This document shows positions 51,581 to 61,163 of a stretch of DNA of 64,000 nt, in pieces (position 1 is the first letter of the stretch; each line of letters begins with the position of its first letter). The stretch covers positions 124,001 through 188,000 of the forward strand of contig JAQBOA010000053.1 of NCBI GenBank assembly GCA_028288305.1, written 5' to 3'. The translations under genes and the position numbers were made by a program. Source of the stretch: Mucilaginibacter sp. (GTDB lineage: Bacteria > Bacteroidota > Bacteroidia > Sphingobacteriales > Sphingobacteriaceae). The notes beneath the pieces were generated by a model. It did not search any database, had not been told where the DNA came from, and saw only the letters and a list, made by a program, of their open reading frames with translations.

Positions 51581-51613
51581 AGACTTACGAAGTTTTTAAA
51601 ACTTCGTAAGTCT
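51581..51613. repeat. Perfect 16-bp inverted repeat with one-base spacer
   Basis: AGACTTACGAAGTTTT, a single T, then AAAACTTCGTAAGTCT, between rfaE2 and gmhA. It would form a near-perfect cruciform or RNA hairpin; its internal GTAAG units suggest it belongs to the intergenic repeat families, yet its sequence is different. Confidence 0.8.
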
Positions 51614-51623
51614 TTAATTAATG

Positions 51624-52178
51624 TTAAAATAAATCGTCAACAGCTTTACAGAGGATATGGCCAATCAGGATATGCATTTCCTGGATCCTGGCGGTGACAT
51701 TAGCCGGTATAATAATATTCAAATCACAAATACCATTCATTTTACCACCATCTCGCCCCGAAAGGCCCAAAGTTTTACAACCAATGTTTTTTGCTGATTC
51801 AAAAGCGTTCAAAATGCCCTGACTGTTACCACTGGTTGAAATCCCGATAAATAAATCCCCCGGTTGGGCCAAAGCTTCTACCTGGCGCGAAAAAACGTGA
51901 TTATAGCCATAGTCATTTGCTATCGCCGTCAAAGCAGATGTATCGGTAGTTAAGGCGATGCCAGGCAAAGCTTTACGTTCTTTAACAAAACGCCCGCTTA
52001 ATTCAGCAGCAATATGCTGTGCATCAGCAGCGCTGCCACCGTTGCCAGCAAGCAAAACCTTGTTCCCGTTTTTTATGACTTCAGTGATTATTTCACAACC
52101 GGTTTCAATATCAGTTATAAGTAAATCAATTACTTTTTGTATTAACTCCTGGTGATCTTTAAGTTCTTCAATAACCAT
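51624..52178 (-). CDS. gmhA: Phosphoheptose isomerase (sedoheptulose-7-P isomerase)
   Basis: 184 residues, SIS domain: GNKVLLAGNGGSAADAQHIAAELSGRF, TTDTSALTAIANDYGYNHVFSRQVEALA, GISTSGNSQGILNAFESA. Makes D-glycero-D-manno-heptose 7-phosphate. Between rfaE1 and rfaE2. Confidence 0.95.
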   Translation of the reverse strand: MVIEELKDHQELIQKVIDLLITDIETGCEIITEVIKNGNKVLLAGNGGSAADAQHIAAELSGRFVKERKALPGIALTTDTSALTAIANDYGYNHVFSRQVEALAQPGDLFIGISTSGNSQGILNAFESAKNIGCKTLGLSGRDGGKMNGICDLNIIIPANVTARIQEMHILIGHILCKAVDDLF

Positions 52179-52184
52179 GTTTTT

Positions 52185-52280
52185 TATTTCGGATTTCGGA
52201 TGTTCGATTTCGAATTTATTTTTATTTAGTTTTCATTAATGACTAATGACCAATGACACAATGACTAATGACCAATGAGA
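52185..52280. repeat. Intergenic short-unit repeats, families F4 and F1
   Basis: 52185-52216: TTTCGGATTTCGGATGTTCG (F4). 52232-52279: AATGACTAATGACCAATGAC twice (F1), ending at the rfaE1 stop (TAG TCTCATTGG on the minus strand). Between gmhA and rfaE1. Confidence 0.8.
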
Positions 52281-53261
52281 CTACCTCTCCATATCTTTAA
52301 TGATTTCATCAATAGTAGTAGTGGCGCTTCCTATATGTCTTATTACAATAGCGGCAGCATGATTAGCCAGTTCGCAAGCTTCATCTACCGATAGACCTAC
52401 TGCTATAAAATATGCAATAGTAGCAATTACCGTATCACCAGCCCCTGTAACATCAAAAACTTCTGTGGCTTTTACAGGCAATAATTTACTGTTTTGCGCT
52501 GTAATAATTGCCATACCTTCTTCCGATAGCGTAACAATCAGGTAGGTTGTTCCTGTTTGCAGAAAAATTGTTTTAGCAGCATTTCGCAGTTCCTCAATAT
52601 TTGTTATTTTTTCTGTTTTAGCAGCTTCAGCTAATTCTTTCCGGTTGGGTTTTATTATAAAGGCACCCTTATATTTTTCGTAATTTAACCCTTTAGGATC
52701 TATGATCACTTTCTTTTGATGATCATTCGCAATTTTTATAATACGCTGAGTTAGAACAGGTGAAAATAACCCTTTGTTATAATCAGAGAATACTACTATA
52801 TCAGCACTATCAATACAACTGCTTAATTTATTAAGCAATTCATCTTCTAACTCTTTTGATACCGGATCAGTGATTTCTCTGTCTACCCGCACCAATTGAT
52901 GACTTCCAACTAAAACACGCGTTTTTACAGTTGTCGGCCTGATTTTATCTTTAATAATGGTATTCGTTTTAACACCTTCGCCTTCCAGCATTTCAGTTAG
53001 CTGAATACCCGGGGAATCATCGCCTATTACCCCCGCAATGGTTACATTAGCACCAAGGGCAACCAGGTTTTGAACAACATTGCCTGCTCCGCCCAGTGTT
53101 GTGGATTCGTTTTTTACATTTACAATTGGTACAGGTGCTTCCGGTGATAACCTTGTGGCACTTCCCCATATGTAATGGTCTACCATCAGATCGCCTATTA
53201 CCAATATAGAAGGTTTATTTTTATCTTGCTGTATAGAGCGTACTTTATCAGTTAGGTTCAT
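52281..53261 (-). CDS. rfaE1: Heptose 7-phosphate kinase (RfaE1)
   Basis: 326 residues from ATG 53261 (MNLTDKVRSIQQDK); the frame extends 8 codons further, but that part is made of F1 repeat. PfkB fold: ILVIGDLMVDHYIWG, STTLGGAGNVVQNLV, and the ATP/catalytic motif DVTGAGDTVIATIAYF. Phosphorylates D-glycero-beta-D-manno-heptose 7-phosphate at C1. A gmhB phosphatase gene is not in the window. F1 repeats flank both its ends. Confidence 0.93.
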   Translation of the reverse strand: MNLTDKVRSIQQDKNKPSILVIGDLMVDHYIWGSATRLSPEAPVPIVNVKNESTTLGGAGNVVQNLVALGANVTIAGVIGDDSPGIQLTEMLEGEGVKTNTIIKDKIRPTTVKTRVLVGSHQLVRVDREITDPVSKELEDELLNKLSSCIDSADIVVFSDYNKGLFSPVLTQRIIKIANDHQKKVIIDPKGLNYEKYKGAFIIKPNRKELAEAAKTEKITNIEELRNAAKTIFLQTGTTYLIVTLSEEGMAIITAQNSKLLPVKATEVFDVTGAGDTVIATIAYFIAVGLSVDEACELANHAAAIVIRHIGSATTTIDEIIKDMER

Positions 53262-53263
53262 TT

Positions 53264-53362
53264 TGGTCATTATGTCATTAGTCATTGGTCATTAGTCAAT
53301 GGATCAATGATTACTTAAGCTTTTATTTTTACTTTCGGACTTTCCGTTTTTCGGACTGCGTT
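53264..53362. repeat. Intergenic short-unit repeats, families F1 and F3
   Basis: 53264-53309: TCATTATGTCATTAGTCATTGG.. (F1) overlapping the rfaE1 region; 53327-53358: ACTTTCGGACTTTCCG..TTTTCGGAC (F3). Confidence 0.75.
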
Positions 53363-53369
53363 CTAATCT

Positions 53370-55058
53370 CTAACCTTTAATCACTGAAGTTTTCTTATTA
53401 ACGAAAAAGCTGTCAATTTCCTGCAATGATAGTGAATTCAAACATCTTTCCTTAAATAATCCTCCTTTTCGGGCAACTAATAAGCCATAATGCATATCTA
53501 AAAATCCTTCTTTGCGGTGTGCGTCCGGATTAATAGATAACCAAACACCTTTATCAAGAGCGTATTGATGCCAACGCCAATCAAGGTCGAGCCTAAATGG
53601 ATTAGCATTAATCTCTATTACCACATTGTTTGCAGCACAAGCCTCAATTACCTTTTTATAATCGATGGGGTAGCCGTTACGGCTTAATAATAATCTGCCG
53701 GTAGGATGTCCGAGTATGGTAGTATATGGGTTTTCGATAGCTTTTATCAGGCGCGAAGTAGCTTTGTCTTCGTCCATTTTAAGTATGGAATGGATTGAAG
53801 CTACAATGAAATCAAATTTTTTTAATATTTCATCCGGGTAATCCAATGAGCCATCATACAAAATATCTGATTCAATTCCTTTAAATATGTGAAATCCGTT
53901 TATTTTTTTGTTGAGATGATCAATTTCTTCCTGTTGTTGCAATACATGTTCAATGCTTAAACCCCTTGCGTAAAAAGCGCTTTTACTATGATCGCACATA
54001 CCCAGGTATTCCAGCTTTAATTCGTCCCGGCAATATAAAGCCATTTCTTCAATAGTATTAATTCCATCGCTCCAGGTACTATGGTTATGTAATGTGCCTT
54101 TAAGATCGTGATGGTTTATCAATGTCGGCAAGTTATTGCTTTCTGCTTTGCCTATAAATTTGTTTCCTTCACGCAACTCGGGCTGTATAAAGACCATGCC
54201 AGCTTTTTTATAGATCAAATCCTCACTCACAGGCTGATCAATAATATCGGCAGTCCTTGCTAAAATAGCTTCCACATGCTCTTTATCACCTGTTTGCACA
54301 AATAACTCCCTATAATAGTATCTTTCTTCAACACAAACTATTTCAACGTGCAAACCATTCGGCAATTTACCAGTAATGTGATTTTCATGGGCGTCTATGT
54401 TGTTCATAATTTCCGAATTCAGCAGCGTATTAAAGGCAATAGATTGATCCCTGCTGCCCAACACTATAGTAAGCTTGCTGACAATCTCGCACAACCTGCG
54501 AAATTCTCCTGCAAACTCAATCAGCCCATCAGGAAAAATTGCTTTTATTTGCTCTATTAGCTCATTGGCCTCCGGCTCTACCTGTGCATATAAGAATTTA
54601 CCATGACTGGCCATGGTAAATTCAATAACCTTACGTATATCTTCCTGTGTTTTAAGGCCAAAGCCTTTTGCTTCAACCAACCGGTTTTCATTACAGGCGT
54701 AAAAAAGTTCTCCTACACTTTCAATGCCCAGTTCGCGCCAAATAATAGCCACCTTTTTTGGACCGATGCCTTTAATACCCATCATTTCAATAACCCCGGC
54801 TGGGGTTTTGGCAAGCAATTCTTCCATTTCGGTTATGGAACCGGTTTTCAGCAATTCGGTAATTTTACCGGCGGTACTTTTTCCTATACCATCAATTTTT
54901 TCCAGCTCACTTAAAGTTTTGCCTGCAATAGGGTAGGGCATCTTATCCACTTTAAAAGCAGCATTTACAAGCGACTTTATTTTAAATGGATTATCATCAT
55001 GCAACTCCATCAATTGCGATAATAGGCGAAGCTTACGGGCTATGGGTTTATTTTCCAT
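53370..55058 (-). CDS. PolX-like protein, degenerate polymerase, PHP exonuclease intact
   Basis: 562 residues from ATG 55058 (MENKPIARKLR). Residues 1-~140 are the HhH/8-kDa-like part (IDGIGKSTAGKI, MGIKGIGPKKVAI). The polymerase beta centre, normally GDIDLL, reads EFRRLCEIVSKLTIVLGS: catalytic aspartates are absent. The PHP domain (about 325-560) has its metal ligands: GTLHNHSTWSDG, GMCDHS, KGIESDI, VASIHS, GHPTGR and NPDAHR. Known PolX of Bacteroidota shows this same pattern, so only 3'-5' exonuclease or AP-like nuclease activity is expected. Confidence 0.9.
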   Translation of the reverse strand: MENKPIARKLRLLSQLMELHDDNPFKIKSLVNAAFKVDKMPYPIAGKTLSELEKIDGIGKSTAGKITELLKTGSITEMEELLAKTPAGVIEMMGIKGIGPKKVAIIWRELGIESVGELFYACNENRLVEAKGFGLKTQEDIRKVIEFTMASHGKFLYAQVEPEANELIEQIKAIFPDGLIEFAGEFRRLCEIVSKLTIVLGSRDQSIAFNTLLNSEIMNNIDAHENHITGKLPNGLHVEIVCVEERYYYRELFVQTGDKEHVEAILARTADIIDQPVSEDLIYKKAGMVFIQPELREGNKFIGKAESNNLPTLINHHDLKGTLHNHSTWSDGINTIEEMALYCRDELKLEYLGMCDHSKSAFYARGLSIEHVLQQQEEIDHLNKKINGFHIFKGIESDILYDGSLDYPDEILKKFDFIVASIHSILKMDEDKATSRLIKAIENPYTTILGHPTGRLLLSRNGYPIDYKKVIEACAANNVVIEINANPFRLDLDWRWHQYALDKGVWLSINPDAHRKEGFLDMHYGLLVARKGGLFKERCLNSLSLQEIDSFFVNKKTSVIKG

Positions 55059-55083
55059 AATAAGATTATAGATGTAAAAATAC

Positions 55084-55110
55084 AAAAGCCGCCTTTAACA
55101 GGCGGCTTTT
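55084..55110. terminator. Terminator between sppA and polX-like gene
   Basis: AAAAGCCGCCT and AGGCGGCTTTT arms around TTAAC, A/T-symmetric; acts for the minus-strand sppA upstream. Confidence 0.9.
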
Positions 55111-55130
55111 CAATTGAAATATTTAAAAAC

Positions 55131-56912
55131 TTAATTAATTTCAATGTTATAAGGCAGGCGGGCTTGTGGGGTGCGCATCATTTGGGTTACGCCTTTTATT
55201 TGCTGGTAATATTTAAAATTGTCGCCCAGTTCTGATTTTAAAATCTGGCTTTTTATTTCTGCATTCACTCCAAAGCCAAACTTATTTAAAAAGCTCTTTT
55301 GCTCAGGATATGATACCAGGTTGTAATTTTTAATTTTTGCCATTTTTGCAGCCGAATTTATAGCATCATTAATATTTCCCAGGCGGTCGACTAAACCAAT
55401 TTTAACGGCTTGTGTACCGGTCCAAACACGGCCCTGACCAATGCTGTCAATATAGGCTTGTGTTTTATGACGTCCTTTTGCTACTGCTTTTGTAAAATCA
55501 TCATAGCCATGATCAACTTCGCTTTGCAGAATTGTTTTTTCTTCAGGAGTTAAAGGACGGCTAACATCTCCTAAATCTGCATATTTACCGGTTTTAACGC
55601 CATCGAAAGTAATACCCAGCTTATCGTTAAAAAACTTTTGCATATTGGGCAGGATAGCAAAAATACCTATGGACCCGGTTACGGTATTGGGTTCGGCAAA
55701 AATAGAATCTGCAGCACAGGATATATAATATCCGCCTGATGCCGCATAATCACCCATAGACACTATGATTGGCTTTACTTTTTTAGTAAGCATCACTTCA
55801 CGCCAGATTACATCTGATGCAAGTGAGCTTCCTCCGGGAGAGTTCACGCGAAAAACTACAGCTTTTACATTATCGTCCAGCCTTACTTTGCGTAAAGATT
55901 TTGAAACTGCTTCTGAACCAATACTATTATCATCGCCATCACCTCCGTTTATTTCGCCGGATGCATATACAATAGCTATACGGTTTTTGGATTCCTTTTT
56001 TTTGTTGTCTTCTTTTTGAGGTATGCTATTAGTGTAATCGGCAAGATCAACGCTTTTCAGGTCTTCTTTATGATCAACCCCTGTGCGTTGTTTCAGCTCG
56101 TCTAAAATTTCATCTCTATATTTTAAGCCGTCTACCAGCTTGTATTTTAAAGCATCTTCAGGAAACCTGATCTTTAACTTATCAGCATAATTAAACAATG
56201 AATCTTTGCTGATTTTACGGCTTTTACTGATGCCTATTAAAAAATGATCATACAATGAACCTAAATAAGAGGTAACCTGCAAGCGGTTAGCCGGGCTCAT
56301 TTTGGTAAGAAAAAAAGGTTCGACAGCACTTTTATAAGTGCCAACTTTGATTACTTGTACTTCAATGCCTAATTTATCAAGAGCGCCTTTTAGAAAAGTA
56401 ACATTCGAGCTAAATCCATGAAATAAAAAGATACCCTTTGGATTGATATAAACTTTGTCAGCAACAGATGCCAGGTAATAAAACTGCTGGTTATATATTT
56501 CGGAATAAGCGATAATGAATTTTCCGGATTTTTTAAAATTTAAAAGAGCGTTTCTAATTTCTTCGACAGTTGCCTGGCCTGAGGTCATATAACTTTCATC
56601 AAGGAATATGCCTCTAATATTAGGATCTGTTTTAGCTTTTTTTATGTCAGCAAGAATATCGTTAAGGCCGATAGCTTTTTCTCCGTCAATACCTAAAAAA
56701 CTCAAAGACGATAAGGGGTTGTTGGGAGTACGTTCAGTTATTGGATGTTTCAGCGATATTTGCAAAACCGAATTAGAATCGACTTCAACAGTTTTGTCGC
56801 TGCTCGATGAAATCAGTCCAAGAACTAACAAAATGACAATAAATGTTATTATGATGCTTGTTAAAAGGAATCCTAGCATGCTGGCGAGGACAAATTTGAA
56901 GAATTGTTTCAT
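55131..56912 (-). CDS. sppA: Signal peptide peptidase SppA, 67K type
   Basis: 593 residues, the double-length form. An N-terminal membrane helix (about residues 5-35), then two SppA domains. First half: GIFLDESYMTSGQATVEEIRNAL (region with catalytic Lys) near 95-150; second: VFRVNSPGGSSLASDVIWREV and SMGDYAASGGYYIS (nucleophile Ser in second half). Cleaves leftover signal peptides in the inner membrane. Monocistronic, with a terminator after it. Confidence 0.93.
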   Translation of the reverse strand: MKQFFKFVLASMLGFLLTSIIITFIVILLVLGLISSSSDKTVEVDSNSVLQISLKHPITERTPNNPLSSLSFLGIDGEKAIGLNDILADIKKAKTDPNIRGIFLDESYMTSGQATVEEIRNALLNFKKSGKFIIAYSEIYNQQFYYLASVADKVYINPKGIFLFHGFSSNVTFLKGALDKLGIEVQVIKVGTYKSAVEPFFLTKMSPANRLQVTSYLGSLYDHFLIGISKSRKISKDSLFNYADKLKIRFPEDALKYKLVDGLKYRDEILDELKQRTGVDHKEDLKSVDLADYTNSIPQKEDNKKKESKNRIAIVYASGEINGGDGDDNSIGSEAVSKSLRKVRLDDNVKAVVFRVNSPGGSSLASDVIWREVMLTKKVKPIIVSMGDYAASGGYYISCAADSIFAEPNTVTGSIGIFAILPNMQKFFNDKLGITFDGVKTGKYADLGDVSRPLTPEEKTILQSEVDHGYDDFTKAVAKGRHKTQAYIDSIGQGRVWTGTQAVKIGLVDRLGNINDAINSAAKMAKIKNYNLVSYPEQKSFLNKFGFGVNAEIKSQILKSELGDNFKYYQQIKGVTQMMRTPQARLPYNIEIN

Positions 56913-56996
56913 TAAAAGTTAAAAATCTTTTATTTGCAAAAATACTAATTCAATACCGTATATATTAAGAGCTTTGTCTATATTATTTGTTACAAC

Positions 56997-57476
56997 ATGG
57001 TTAATGTTTTTTTGTTATTAGGAAGCAATCTAGGGAACAGGTATTCGTTTTTGCAGCAAGCCATTGAATATATTGAAAATGATATTGCACCGGTTTTAAA
57101 AGCTTCATCAGTATATGAAACGCAATCATGGGGAAAAACTGATGAGCCTGATTATCTTAACCAGGTAATAATTTTACAAACAAATTTATCAGCAAAAAAA
57201 ATCCTTGATAAAATATTATCTATTGAAAATACGTTAGGAAGAAAGCGTGAAGAAAAATGGGGTTCGCGTACCATTGATATTGACATATTATTTTACGGAC
57301 AAACTATAATTAATGAGGAAAATTTACATATACCTCATCCAGAGTTGCATAAACGCCGGTTTACTTTAGAACCCCTTGCGGAGATTGCTCCCGGCCTTGT
57401 ACACCCCGTATTAAATAAAAATATTTTACAGATCAAAAACGAACTTAAAGATAGATTGATCGTAAAAAAATTATAA
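56997..57476 (+). CDS. folK: HPPK, folate pyrophosphokinase
   Basis: 159 residues. LLLGSNLGNR, VYETQSWG, LNQVI, then KREEKWGSRTIDIDILFYG with the Mg-binding DxD and HPELHKRRFTLEPLAEIAP. Transfers pyrophosphate to 6-hydroxymethyl dihydropterin. Divergent from sppA; followed by the Hpt gene after 19 bases. Confidence 0.96.
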   Translation: MVNVFLLLGSNLGNRYSFLQQAIEYIENDIAPVLKASSVYETQSWGKTDEPDYLNQVIILQTNLSAKKILDKILSIENTLGRKREEKWGSRTIDIDILFYGQTIINEENLHIPHPELHKRRFTLEPLAEIAPGLVHPVLNKNILQIKNELKDRLIVKKL

Positions 57477-57495
57477 TTTTGAAAATATAGCCCTT

Positions 57496-57873
57496 ATGTC
57501 ACATATTTCACCCGATCAGGACCTTGATCTTTCTTTTTTAACTGAAATTGCCGATGGCAGTGATGAGTTTATAATTGAATCGATAGATATGTTCCTTCAG
57601 CAAACGCCCGAGCTTTTGCAAACGATAACTGAGTCTATTGCAGCCAAAGACTGGGGGGGTACAGCTACTGCCGCACATAAATTAAAACCAAATCTTGGAT
57701 TTTTTGGAATGCCAATAAGCCAGGCGATTATGCAGGAGGTTGAATCGATGGCAAAAGGCGACGTGCCCGATGCTGCAGAGTTATCATCAAAATTTGACGA
57801 AGTACATCAAATTATTTCTACCAATTTAATTTCGTTAACAAAAATTAAAGAAGAAAAAGAGGCGGAGTTGTAG
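57496..57873 (+). CDS. Hpt domain protein
   Basis: 125 residues, four-helix histidine phosphotransfer domain: phospho-acceptor His61 in TAAHKLKPNLGFFG, with a typical N-terminal LDLSFLTEIADGSDEFIIESIDMFLQQTPEL and a C-terminal helix. A stand-alone Hpt relays phosphate from a hybrid kinase to a response regulator; no partner is adjacent. The stop TAG is the start of an F3 repeat. Confidence 0.85.
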   Translation: MSHISPDQDLDLSFLTEIADGSDEFIIESIDMFLQQTPELLQTITESIAAKDWGGTATAAHKLKPNLGFFGMPISQAIMQEVESMAKGDVPDAAELSSKFDEVHQIISTNLISLTKIKEEKEAEL

Positions 57874-57976
57874 GAAAGTCCGAAAGTCAGTAAAGTCCGG
57901 AAGCTAGAAAGAAAAAGAAAGATTCAACTTTACAACGTTTCAACCTTACAACGTTCCACTTTTTTACAACACTTCA
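57871..57976. repeat. Intergenic short-unit repeats, family F3 and a CAACGTT type
   Basis: 57871-57908: TAGGAAAGTCCGAAAGTCAG then AAAGTCCGGAAGC (F3), starting at the hpt stop. 57929-57976: TTACAACGTTTCAACC..TTACAACGTTCC..TTACAACACTTC, a separate set of about 15-base units. Between convergent hpt and purS. Confidence 0.7.
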
Positions 57977-58221
57977 ACAACCCTAAAACTATAACTTTCC
58001 ATAATAAGGTTTGCTAATAGTTTTCTGCAAGCCTGATCAACTTTAATCTGCGCGCTTTCCTCATTATCGGCCTCAACTTCCAGTGAGATATGCTTACCAA
58101 TACGTACATTTTGTATTTCAGGTAAACCTAGGTTTTTCATGCTTCCCGTTATGGCTTTTCCCTGTGGATCAAGTATTTCTTTTTTTGGCATTACATCAAT
58201 TTCGGCCTGAAATTTTTTCAT
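57964..58221 (-). CDS. purS: PurS subunit of FGAR amidotransferase
   Basis: 85 residues: FQAEIDVMPKKEILDPQGKAITGSMKNLGLPEI, VRIGKHISLEVEADNEESAQIKVDQACRKLLANLIME. PurS forms the PurS/PurQ/PurL complex in purine synthesis. purQ and purL are not adjacent. Ends against the repeat block. Confidence 0.93.
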   Translation of the reverse strand: MKKFQAEIDVMPKKEILDPQGKAITGSMKNLGLPEIQNVRIGKHISLEVEADNEESAQIKVDQACRKLLANLIMESYSFRVVEVL

Positions 58222-58262
58222 TTAAGTAGTTGTTTATTAAGGCAATGAAGTTTTATGAGCAG

Positions 58263-59006
58263 TTATTTTTCTTTTTGCTGGCTGCTAATAATAGTTTCAT
58301 TTGCAATTTTGAATTGGATAATGGAAAGGGTGATATATATAAAAATTACCACCGGAACCGCCGCAAATTTAAAAAATAGTATCAGTATTGCTGAAAACAG
58401 TAGCAATAAATAGCGATAAATATTCTCATTGAAGTCACTGTTTTTAAATTTTAAGGACATCATTGGTAGCTCGGCAACTAATAATGAACACATAACAACT
58501 ACAAGTCCCGAAAGTATATAAGGGTTTAGTAAACAGGGCATATAAAATCTGTTGTTATGGTTAATGATCATTGGAAAGGAGGCAATAAGAATTGCATTTG
58601 CAGGAGTTGGCAGGCCAATAAAATTTTCAGCCTGACGGGTGTCTATATTAAACTTTGCCAACCTTAATGCCGAAAAAACAGGTATCAAAAAAGCAATAAA
58701 GTTTAACCAGCTGCTTACATTATCAATTTGCCGGGCTTGTAAAAATAGCTGGTACATGATAACTCCAGGCAATACGCCAAAACTTACTACGTCGGCTAAT
58801 GAGTCGAGATCTTTGCCTATACTTGAAAATGATTTTAATACACGGGATGCAAGCCCGTCGAAAAAATCAAAAATTGCAGCTAAAAAAATTGCATAAGAAG
58901 CCGCAATCAGTTCACCTTTAAAAGCCAGAACGATACCTATACATCCGCTAAACAGGTTTGCACAGGTTATGGCGTTAGGCAGATGTTTTTTAAGATGTAT
59001 CTCCAT
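58263..59006 (-). CDS. pssA: CDP-diacylglycerol-serine O-phosphatidyltransferase
   Basis: 247 residues, seven or eight membrane helices. CDP-alcohol phosphatidyltransferase motif DG-x2-(S)R-x8-G-x3-D-x3-D in FDGLASRVLKSFSSIGKDLDSLADVVSFG, with a Ser replacing the usual Ala before Arg. Makes phosphatidylserine from CDP-diacylglycerol and L-serine, the precursor of phosphatidylethanolamine. Forty-one bases upstream of purS on the same strand. Confidence 0.9.
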   Translation of the reverse strand: MEIHLKKHLPNAITCANLFSGCIGIVLAFKGELIAASYAIFLAAIFDFFDGLASRVLKSFSSIGKDLDSLADVVSFGVLPGVIMYQLFLQARQIDNVSSWLNFIAFLIPVFSALRLAKFNIDTRQAENFIGLPTPANAILIASFPMIINHNNRFYMPCLLNPYILSGLVVVMCSLLVAELPMMSLKFKNSDFNENIYRYLLLLFSAILILFFKFAAVPVVIFIYITLSIIQFKIANETIISSQQKEK

Positions 59007-59022
59007 TTTTTTATGAAAGTCA

Positions 59023-59124
59023 TTTGATTTCGGATTTCGGATGTTCGATTTCGGATTTAACTAAATGTATAATCAGAAAGTAAGTTTAAATTCTAAATAA
59101 AAACAAATCCGAAATTCGAAATAA
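59023..59124. repeat. Intergenic short-unit repeat, family F4, inverted arms
   Basis: TGATTTCGGATTTCGGATGTTCGATTTCGG (about 59028-59059) and AAATCCGAAATTCGAAATAA (59103-59122). Between rho and pssA, both minus strand. Confidence 0.75.
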
Positions 59125-60744
59125 TTATGAATTCATTGAGATAAGGAACTCTTCATTTGTTTTAGTGCCTTTAATCTGAGCCTGTAAAAATTCCATTGAC
59201 TCCTGGGAATTCATGTCGGCCAGGTGGTTACGCAGTATCCATATACGTTGTAATGTATCGCGGTCAAGCAGCAAATCATCACGACGCGTACTTGAAGCAG
59301 TAATATCAATAGCCGGGAATATACGTTTGTTAGATAATTTACGGTCGAGCTGCAGTTCCATATTACCGGTACCTTTAAACTCTTCAAATATAACCTCATC
59401 CATTTTCGACCCGGTTTCTGTTAGGGCTGTAGCGATGATAGTTAATGATCCGCCGTCTTCAATATTTCGTGCTGCACCAAAAAAACGTTTTGGTTTATGT
59501 AAGGCATTAGCGTCAACACCACCAGATAATATTTTACCAGATGCAGGGGCAACAGTGTTATAAGCCCTGGCCAGGCGGGTTATAGAATCTAACAGGATAA
59601 CCACATCATGACCACATTCTACCATGCGTTTTGATTTTTCAAGCACGATGTTGGCAATTTTTACATGCCGTTCTGCAGGCTCATCAAAGGTTGATGATAC
59701 AACTTCGGCACGTACACTACGAGCCATATCTGTTACTTCTTCCGGGCGTTCATCTATCAGTAATATGATCAGATAAACTTCAGGATGATTTTTAGCGATT
59801 GCATTGGCCACATCCTTTAACAGCATGGTTTTTCCTGTTTTAGGCTGAGCGACAATTAAACCACGTTGCCCCTTACCGATAGGCGAGAAAAGATCCATAA
59901 TGCGGGTTGAATAATTACCGGCATCAGTGAAAAGGCTCAATTTTTCGGACGGGAAAAGTGGTGTTAAGTGATCAAATGGAACACGGTCACGTACTTCGGC
60001 CGGAATGCGGCTATTGATAGCTTCTACCCGTACCAAAGGAAAATATTTTTCGCCTTCTTTTGGCGGCCTGATACTTCCACGTACCGTATCGCCGGTTTTA
60101 AGGCCGAATAATTTTATTTGTGATTGTGATACATAAATATCATCGGGAGAGGTAAGGTAGTTATAATCTGACGAACGTAAAAAGCCATAACCATCGGGCA
60201 TTATTTCGAGCACGCCCTCGTTAACAATAACATTGTCAAAATCGAGATTTATAGGCGGTTCCTGGTTTTTTTGCTGGGTATTTTGATTGTTAACACGGCG
60301 TTCAAATTTTTGCGGGCGAACATCAGGCGAACCATCTTCAGTTTTGGTAATGCTTTCGCCGGGTTGTATAACAGGTGCATCAGCCTCAATTAAGGTGGCT
60401 ATATCTTCAGGCTCATCTGCCGGCGATTCATCATCCGGCATATCAAATAAATTAGTATCATCCAAAGGAACCTCTATACGCGGTTCATTTGAATTTTTTA
60501 TAGTGCGGATTCTTTTACGTACTTTTTCTGTAGTTTCAACCGGTTTGGGTTTTTCTACTATGCCGTAATTGCTGTTAACGGTATGTTGCTGGGCACGGGC
60601 GGCTTCAATTAACTGTTCTTGTTCAACGATTTTAGTAACCAGTTGCGCTTTTCGCAGCTCGTCAGCTTCAGCGACACCTAAATTTTTTGCAATTTCGCGC
60701 AACTCTGAAACGAGTTTGTCGTTCAATTCGATTGTATCAAACAT
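59125..60744 (-). CDS. rho: Transcription termination factor Rho
   Basis: 539 residues, 120 longer than E. coli Rho. Rho_N helices (1-45), then an acidic/Gln-rich insert (about 60-165) with [16 protein letters not shown] and [13 protein letters not shown], then the cold-shock-like RNA-binding part ([16 protein letters not shown]), ATPase with Walker [50 protein letters not shown], and [25 protein letters not shown] 419-base AT-rich leader precedes it. Confidence 0.96.
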   Translation of the reverse strand: MFDTIELNDKLVSELREIAKNLGVAEADELRKAQLVTKIVEQEQLIEAARAQQHTVNSNYGIVEKPKPVETTEKVRKRIRTIKNSNEPRIEVPLDDTNLFDMPDDESPADEPEDIATLIEADAPVIQPGESITKTEDGSPDVRPQKFERRVNNQNTQQKNQEPPINLDFDNVIVNEGVLEIMPDGYGFLRSSDYNYLTSPDDIYVSQSQIKLFGLKTGDTVRGSIRPPKEGEKYFPLVRVEAINSRIPAEVRDRVPFDHLTPLFPSEKLSLFTDAGNYSTRIMDLFSPIGKGQRGLIVAQPKTGKTMLLKDVANAIAKNHPEVYLIILLIDERPEEVTDMARSVRAEVVSSTFDEPAERHVKIANIVLEKSKRMVECGHDVVILLDSITRLARAYNTVAPASGKILSGGVDANALHKPKRFFGAARNIEDGGSLTIIATALTETGSKMDEVIFEEFKGTGNMELQLDRKLSNKRIFPAIDITASSTRRDDLLLDRDTLQRIWILRNHLADMNSQESMEFLQAQIKGTKTNEEFLISMNS

Positions 60745-61163
60745 ATTATGAATTATAATTCAAAAGGATTTTTTAATTAGAATATTAGTTTTCTGTAGTT
60801 TTTTATTTTCAATAGCACATAAGGGTGGCATCATTGGCGTTGGCAATTATACTGTGTCTGACGACAAAAAAGTTCCATGTATGTACTAGCAAATAAAACT
60901 TTAACGATTAAACATGGAAATTTTTATATATGAAAGAAATTTGTTTTGCAACTTATTTATGCAACATCTAAACCCATGTAATAAATGATAAATAACCTGG
61001 AATTTTAAATTGTTTCTTTAGTGCAAGAAAAATTCATTTGAAAACATGCAATTCTAAACAATTATTTTAAAACTTCAAACTATTTTTAAAAAATATCTTA
61101 ATTAACATAACAATCAGGTTAATTTTTAGTTTTTTTGAACATTTAAAAAATTAAATTTTATTA
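60745..61163. other. 419-base leader region of rho and pyrF
   Basis: Very AT-rich divergent spacer. Only mini-ORFs of less than 20 codons; no hairpin or riboswitch fold that I can defend. Rho leaders are often autoregulated in other bacteria, which may explain the length. Confidence 0.4.

Noticed and set aside
60745..61163. Leader peptides upstream of rho
   Set aside because: Only ORFs of 12 to 18 codons without support.
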